From an uncultured Paraburkholderia sp. (lineage in GTDB: Bacteria; Pseudomonadota; Gammaproteobacteria; Burkholderiales; Burkholderiaceae): 8,487 nucleotides of DNA. This document shows positions 6,043 through 8,487 of this stretch, one piece after another (positions within the stretch are counted from its first letter, which is position 1; every line of letters starts with the position of its first letter). The stretch is from contig CALFSF010000156.1 in NCBI GenBank assembly GCA_937917025.1, forward strand, positions 1 to 8,487. Direction: 5' to 3'. The notes under the pieces were generated by a model that was given only the letters and a program-made list of their open reading frames with translations, did no database searches and was not told where the DNA came from. The position numbers and the translations under genes were made by a program.

Positions 6043-7020
6043 ATGACCATTTCACGACGCACTGCGTTGCGTGTAATCGCGGCCTGCGTGGGCGCGAGCA
6101 CGCTCACTCTGTCCGCCTTCAGCGCGCAGGCGGAGGACAGGAAGATCACCCTGGGCTTTGCACAGGTGGGTGCCGAAAGCGCCTGGCGCACGGCCAACAC
6201 CGAATCGGTGAAGTCCGCCGCCGCGGACGCGAAGATCAATCTCAAATTCTCCGACGCCCAGCAAAAGCAGGAAAACCAGATCAAGGCGATCCGCTCGTAC
6301 ATCGCCCAGAAGGTTGATGTCATCGCGTTCTCGCCGGTGGTGGAGTCGGGCTGGGAGCCGGTGCTGCTCGAAGCGAAGGCCGCGAAGATTCCGGTGATCC
6401 TGACCGATCGCAACATCGACGTGAAGGACAAGTCGCTCTACGTGACGATGATCGGCTCCGACTTCATGGAAGAAGGGCGGCGCGGCGGCCGCTGGATCGA
6501 AGATCACTATAAAAACGACAAAGGCCCCGTCAACATCGCCGAACTGCAGGGAACGGTCGGGTCCGCACCGGCGAACGACCGCCATTCCGGCCTGATCGAA
6601 GTGATCAAGAACGATCCGAAATTCAAGATCATCGCGTCGCAAAGCGGTGACTTCACGCTGGCCGGCGGCAAGCAGGTCATGGAAGCGTTTATTAAAACTT
6701 ACGGAAATAAAATTAATTTAGTTTATGCGCATAACGATGACATGGCGCTGGGTGCTATCCAGGCCATGGAGGAAGCCGGCATGCATCCGGGCAAGGATGT
6801 GATCGTCGTGTCCTTCGATGCGACGAAGGGCGGCTTCCAGGCGATGGCGGCAGGCAAGATGAACGTTGATGTCGAGTGCAGCCCGCTGCTCGGACCGCAG
6901 CTGATGTCGGCGGTGAAGGACGTGGTGGCCGGCAAGACGCTGCCGAAGCGCATTCTGACCGAAGAGACCGTGTTCCCGATGAGCGTCGCGGCGCAGACGC
7001 TGCCCACGCGTAAATACTGA
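6043..7020 (+). CDS. ytfQ: Galactofuranose-type sugar ABC transporter, periplasmic binding protein YtfQ
   Basis: 325-residue type I periplasmic sugar-binding protein, close to E. coli YtfQ, which delivers galactofuranose to YtfR/YtfT/YjfF. Diagnostic blocks shared with YtfQ are GFAQVGAESAWR (38-49), QQKQENQIKAIRSYIAQ (73-89), SGWEPVLLEAK (102-112), DRNIDVKDKSLY (122-133), ELQGTVGS (167-174), SQSGDF (199-204) and VYAHNDDMALGAIQAMEEAG (227-246). The signal peptide has an Arg-pair SRRTALR (4-10, Tat-like but lacking the usual Phe), a hydrophobic core and an AQA|ED cleavage site near 30. No lipobox, so free in the periplasm. The ATG at 6043 has AGGAG at 6031-6035, seven bases upstream. The frame is open back to 5917 but that extension covers the promoter region. 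Residues 216-228 are coded by a strikingly AT-rich stretch. First gene of the operon; a strong hairpin separates it from ytfR. The sugar may differ from galactofuranose. Confidence 0.93.
   Translation: MTISRRTALRVIAACVGASTLTLSAFSAQAEDRKITLGFAQVGAESAWRTANTESVKSAAADAKINLKFSDAQQKQENQIKAIRSYIAQKVDVIAFSPVVESGWEPVLLEAKAAKIPVILTDRNIDVKDKSLYVTMIGSDFMEEGRRGGRWIEDHYKNDKGPVNIAELQGTVGSAPANDRHSGLIEVIKNDPKFKIIASQSGDFTLAGGKQVMEAFIKTYGNKINLVYAHNDDMALGAIQAMEEAGMHPGKDVIVVSFDATKGGFQAMAAGKMNVDVECSPLLGPQLMSAVKDVVAGKTLPKRILTEETVFPMSVAAQTLPTRKY
6688..6726 (+). other. AT-rich, rare-codon patch inside ytfQ
   Basis: Thirteen codons for residues 216-228 (FIKTYGNKINLVY) contain only 5 G/C in 39 bases, and 12 of the 13 end in A or T, including the leucine codon TTA. 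The codons on both sides end overwhelmingly in G or C. The encoded residues fit the family, so the reading frame is intact. A TAAAAT hexamer is present but has no -35 partner. Confidence 0.85.
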
Positions 7021-7067
7021 TCGCGCTTCGGACAGGTTGTCACAGGTTTCTCCAGTGTGGTGCCTCA

Positions 7068-7104
7068 ACGCCGTCCGTTGCTGCGACAACGGACGGCGTC
7101 TTTT
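7068..7104 (+). terminator. Strong hairpin between ytfQ and ytfR (partial terminator or processing hairpin)
   Basis: ACGCCGTCCGTTG (7068-7080), loop CTGCGA, CAACGGACGGCGT (7087-7099): a perfect, GC-rich 13-bp stem followed by C and four T. Starting 48 bases after the ytfQ stop and ending 21 bases before the ytfR start, it looks like an intrinsic terminator with a short T-run. In binding-protein-first operons such hairpins commonly terminate part of the transcripts or protect the 3' end, giving more binding protein than ATPase. Confidence 0.8.
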
Positions 7105-7124
7105 CAACCGACCATCCAAGGTCT

Positions 7125-8487
7125 ATGGCCCATTCGACTTCTGAATCCCCATTCCCCGACGCCCGCCCGGCGCCCGAAACCGTTCAGGCGTTCGCGGGCG
7201 AACGCGTGCCGGTTCTCGAAACCCGTGGCATCTGCAAGACGTTTCCTGGCGTAAAGGCGTTGCAGAACGTCGATTTCCGCCTGTATCCCGGCGAGGTTCA
7301 CACGCTGATGGGGCAGAACGGCGCGGGCAAATCGACGCTGATCAACGTGCTCACCGGCGTATTCGCGCCCGATGGCGGCGAAATCTACCTCGGCGGCGCG
7401 GCCGTGCAGTTCTCGTCGCCGCAGGAAGCGGAAGCGGCCGGCATCCGCACGCTGTATCAGGAAGTGAACCTGTGCCCGAATCTTTCGGTCGCGGAGAACA
7501 TTTTCGCGGGGCGCCAGCCGAAGCGGTTCGGGCGCATCGACTGGCGCGTGATCCGGCAACGTGCCGAGGCTGCGCTTGCGCGCCTGAACGTCGCGCTCGA
7601 CGTGACGAAATCGCTCGACGCCTATCCGATCGCGGTGCAACAGATGGTGGCGATCGCACGCGCGATTTCAGTCGATGCACGCGTGCTGATTCTCGACGAA
7701 CCGACCTCGAGCCTCGACGACGGTGAAGTCGCGCAACTCTTCGAAATAATTCGGAATCTTAAGCAGTCGGGCATCGCGATCCTGTTCGTCACGCACTTTC
7801 TCGAACAGACGTACGCGATTTCCGATCGCATCACGGTGATGCGCAACGGCGAGCGCGAGGGCGAATACCTCGCGAGCGAACTGTCGGCTGACCAGCTGGT
7901 GTCGAAGATGGTCGGGCACGAGCGGATGAGCACGCGCCTGAAGGAGGCCGCGCGCGAAGCGCCGGCGGACAGGTCGGCGGTGCCGCCGTTTGTCGAACTG
8001 TGCGGCGTCGGGCGGCGCGGGATGATCCAGCCGATCGACATCGACGTGCAGCCCGGGCAGATTCTCGGTCTTGCCGGCCTGCTCGGCTCCGGGCGCACGG
8101 AAACGGCGCGTCTTCTGTTTGGCGCGGATCGCGCCGACAGCGGCACGATCACCATCGACGGCCGCGCGGTGCGGCTGCGCTCGCCGCACGATGCGGTGCG
8201 TCACGGCATCGGCTATTGCCCGGAAGATCGCAAGAAGGAAGGCATCGTCGCCGAGCTGTCGATCCGCGAAAACATCATGCTCGCGTTGCAGGCGAAACGC
8301 GGCTGGCTGCGCAAGATCAGCCGTCATCGCGCGCGCGAGATGGCCGATATGTGGATCGAACTGCTCGGCATCAAGGCCGCCGATGCGGAGCAGCCCATCG
8401 GCCTGCTCTCGGGCGGCAACCAGCAGAAGGCGCTGCTGGCGCGCTGGCTCGCCACCGAACCGAAAATCCTGATCCTCGACGAGCCCA
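7125..8487 (+). CDS. ytfR: Galactofuranose-type sugar ABC transporter, tandem ATP-binding protein YtfR (3' end cut)
   Basis: Two-domain ATPase of a CUT2 sugar importer, at the inner face of the cytoplasmic membrane, very similar to E. coli YtfR. 454 full codons are visible, ending in the second Walker B; about 50 residues should remain. Domain 1 (about 30-265): Walker A GQNGAGKST (63-71, K69), Q-loop YQEVNL (111-116), Walker B VLILDEPT (187-194), H-loop H224. Its C-loop is degenerate: YPIAVQQM (167-174) instead of LSGGQ. Domain 2 (about 285 on): Walker A is GLLGSGRTE (318-326) with R324 for lysine, as usual for CUT2 second domains; PEDRK near 366-370 and a good C-loop LSGGNQQK (428-435), then LILDEP (449-454). 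One competent and one degenerate ATP site are expected. GICKTFPGVKAL near 35-46 aligns with the E. coli start, leaving a 25-residue Pro/Ala/Ser-rich extension. The ribosome site is weak (AAGG three bases upstream). Permease genes should follow. Confidence 0.95.
   Translation, partial: MAHSTSESPFPDARPAPETVQAFAGERVPVLETRGICKTFPGVKALQNVDFRLYPGEVHTLMGQNGAGKSTLINVLTGVFAPDGGEIYLGGAAVQFSSPQEAEAAGIRTLYQEVNLCPNLSVAENIFAGRQPKRFGRIDWRVIRQRAEAALARLNVALDVTKSLDAYPIAVQQMVAIARAISVDARVLILDEPTSSLDDGEVAQLFEIIRNLKQSGIAILFVTHFLEQTYAISDRITVMRNGEREGEYLASELSADQLVSKMVGHERMSTRLKEAAREAPADRSAVPPFVELCGVGRRGMIQPIDIDVQPGQILGLAGLLGSGRTETARLLFGADRADSGTITIDGRAVRLRSPHDAVRHGIGYCPEDRKKEGIVAELSIRENIMLALQAKRGWLRKISRHRAREMADMWIELLGIKAADAEQPIGLLSGGNQQKALLARWLATEPKILILDEP

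Noticed and set aside
7668..8327. Minus-strand frame of 219 codons under ytfR
   Set aside because: Shadow of the ATPase, whose motifs are continuous on the plus strand.
1..8487. CRISPR array, defence island, phage or transposon
   Set aside because: No regularly spaced repeats, no transposase, integrase or toxin motifs, no tRNA or attachment-site duplication, and uniform composition apart from the short AT patch.

Overview
The window is GC-rich, with codons ending mostly in G or C, closely packed genes on both strands, and proteins typical of a betaproteobacterium. Burkholderiaceae (Paraburkholderia or Burkholderia) is the best guess, but this is an inference from composition and protein resemblance, not a database result. 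I see no insertion sequence, phage, CRISPR, tRNA or rRNA. The window reads as ordinary chromosomal backbone rather than an accessory island.

Layout. Positions 1-2066 (minus) hold most of glgX, the glycogen debranching enzyme; its 3' end lies beyond the left edge. Behind it is a very small, disordered, hydrophilic protein gene (2250-2420, minus), then a membrane-anchored calcineurin-like metallophosphoesterase (2542-3708, minus). About 420 bases without a convincing gene follow, holding a hairpin and a good sigma70-like promoter. This precedes a small His-rich, three-helix membrane protein (4129-4473, plus), which converges on a RutE-type flavin reductase of the nitroreductase superfamily (4542-5126, minus). 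The flavin reductase gene is divergent from an AlkB-type 2-oxoglutarate/Fe(II) dioxygenase (5259-5849, plus), and the 132-base gap between them contains three back-to-back palindromes.

The right side (6043-8487, plus) is the start of a sugar ABC transporter operon very like E. coli ytfQ-ytfR-ytfT-yjfF (galactofuranose uptake). It has a complete periplasmic binding protein (ytfQ), a strong 13-bp intergenic hairpin, and the tandem ATPase (ytfR), which is cut by the right edge just after its second Walker B motif. The permeases should follow outside the window. Several overlapping dyads upstream of ytfQ look like operator sites.

The genes form separate units (glycogen turnover; phosphoesterase; small membrane protein; reductase/AlkB pair; sugar import) rather than one pathway. 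I did not find a convincing new multi-gene system. The points most worth a second look are the palindrome cluster before alkB, the multi-dyad ytfQ promoter, a 39-base AT-rich patch inside ytfQ, the His-rich small membrane protein, and the 56-residue ORF behind glgX.
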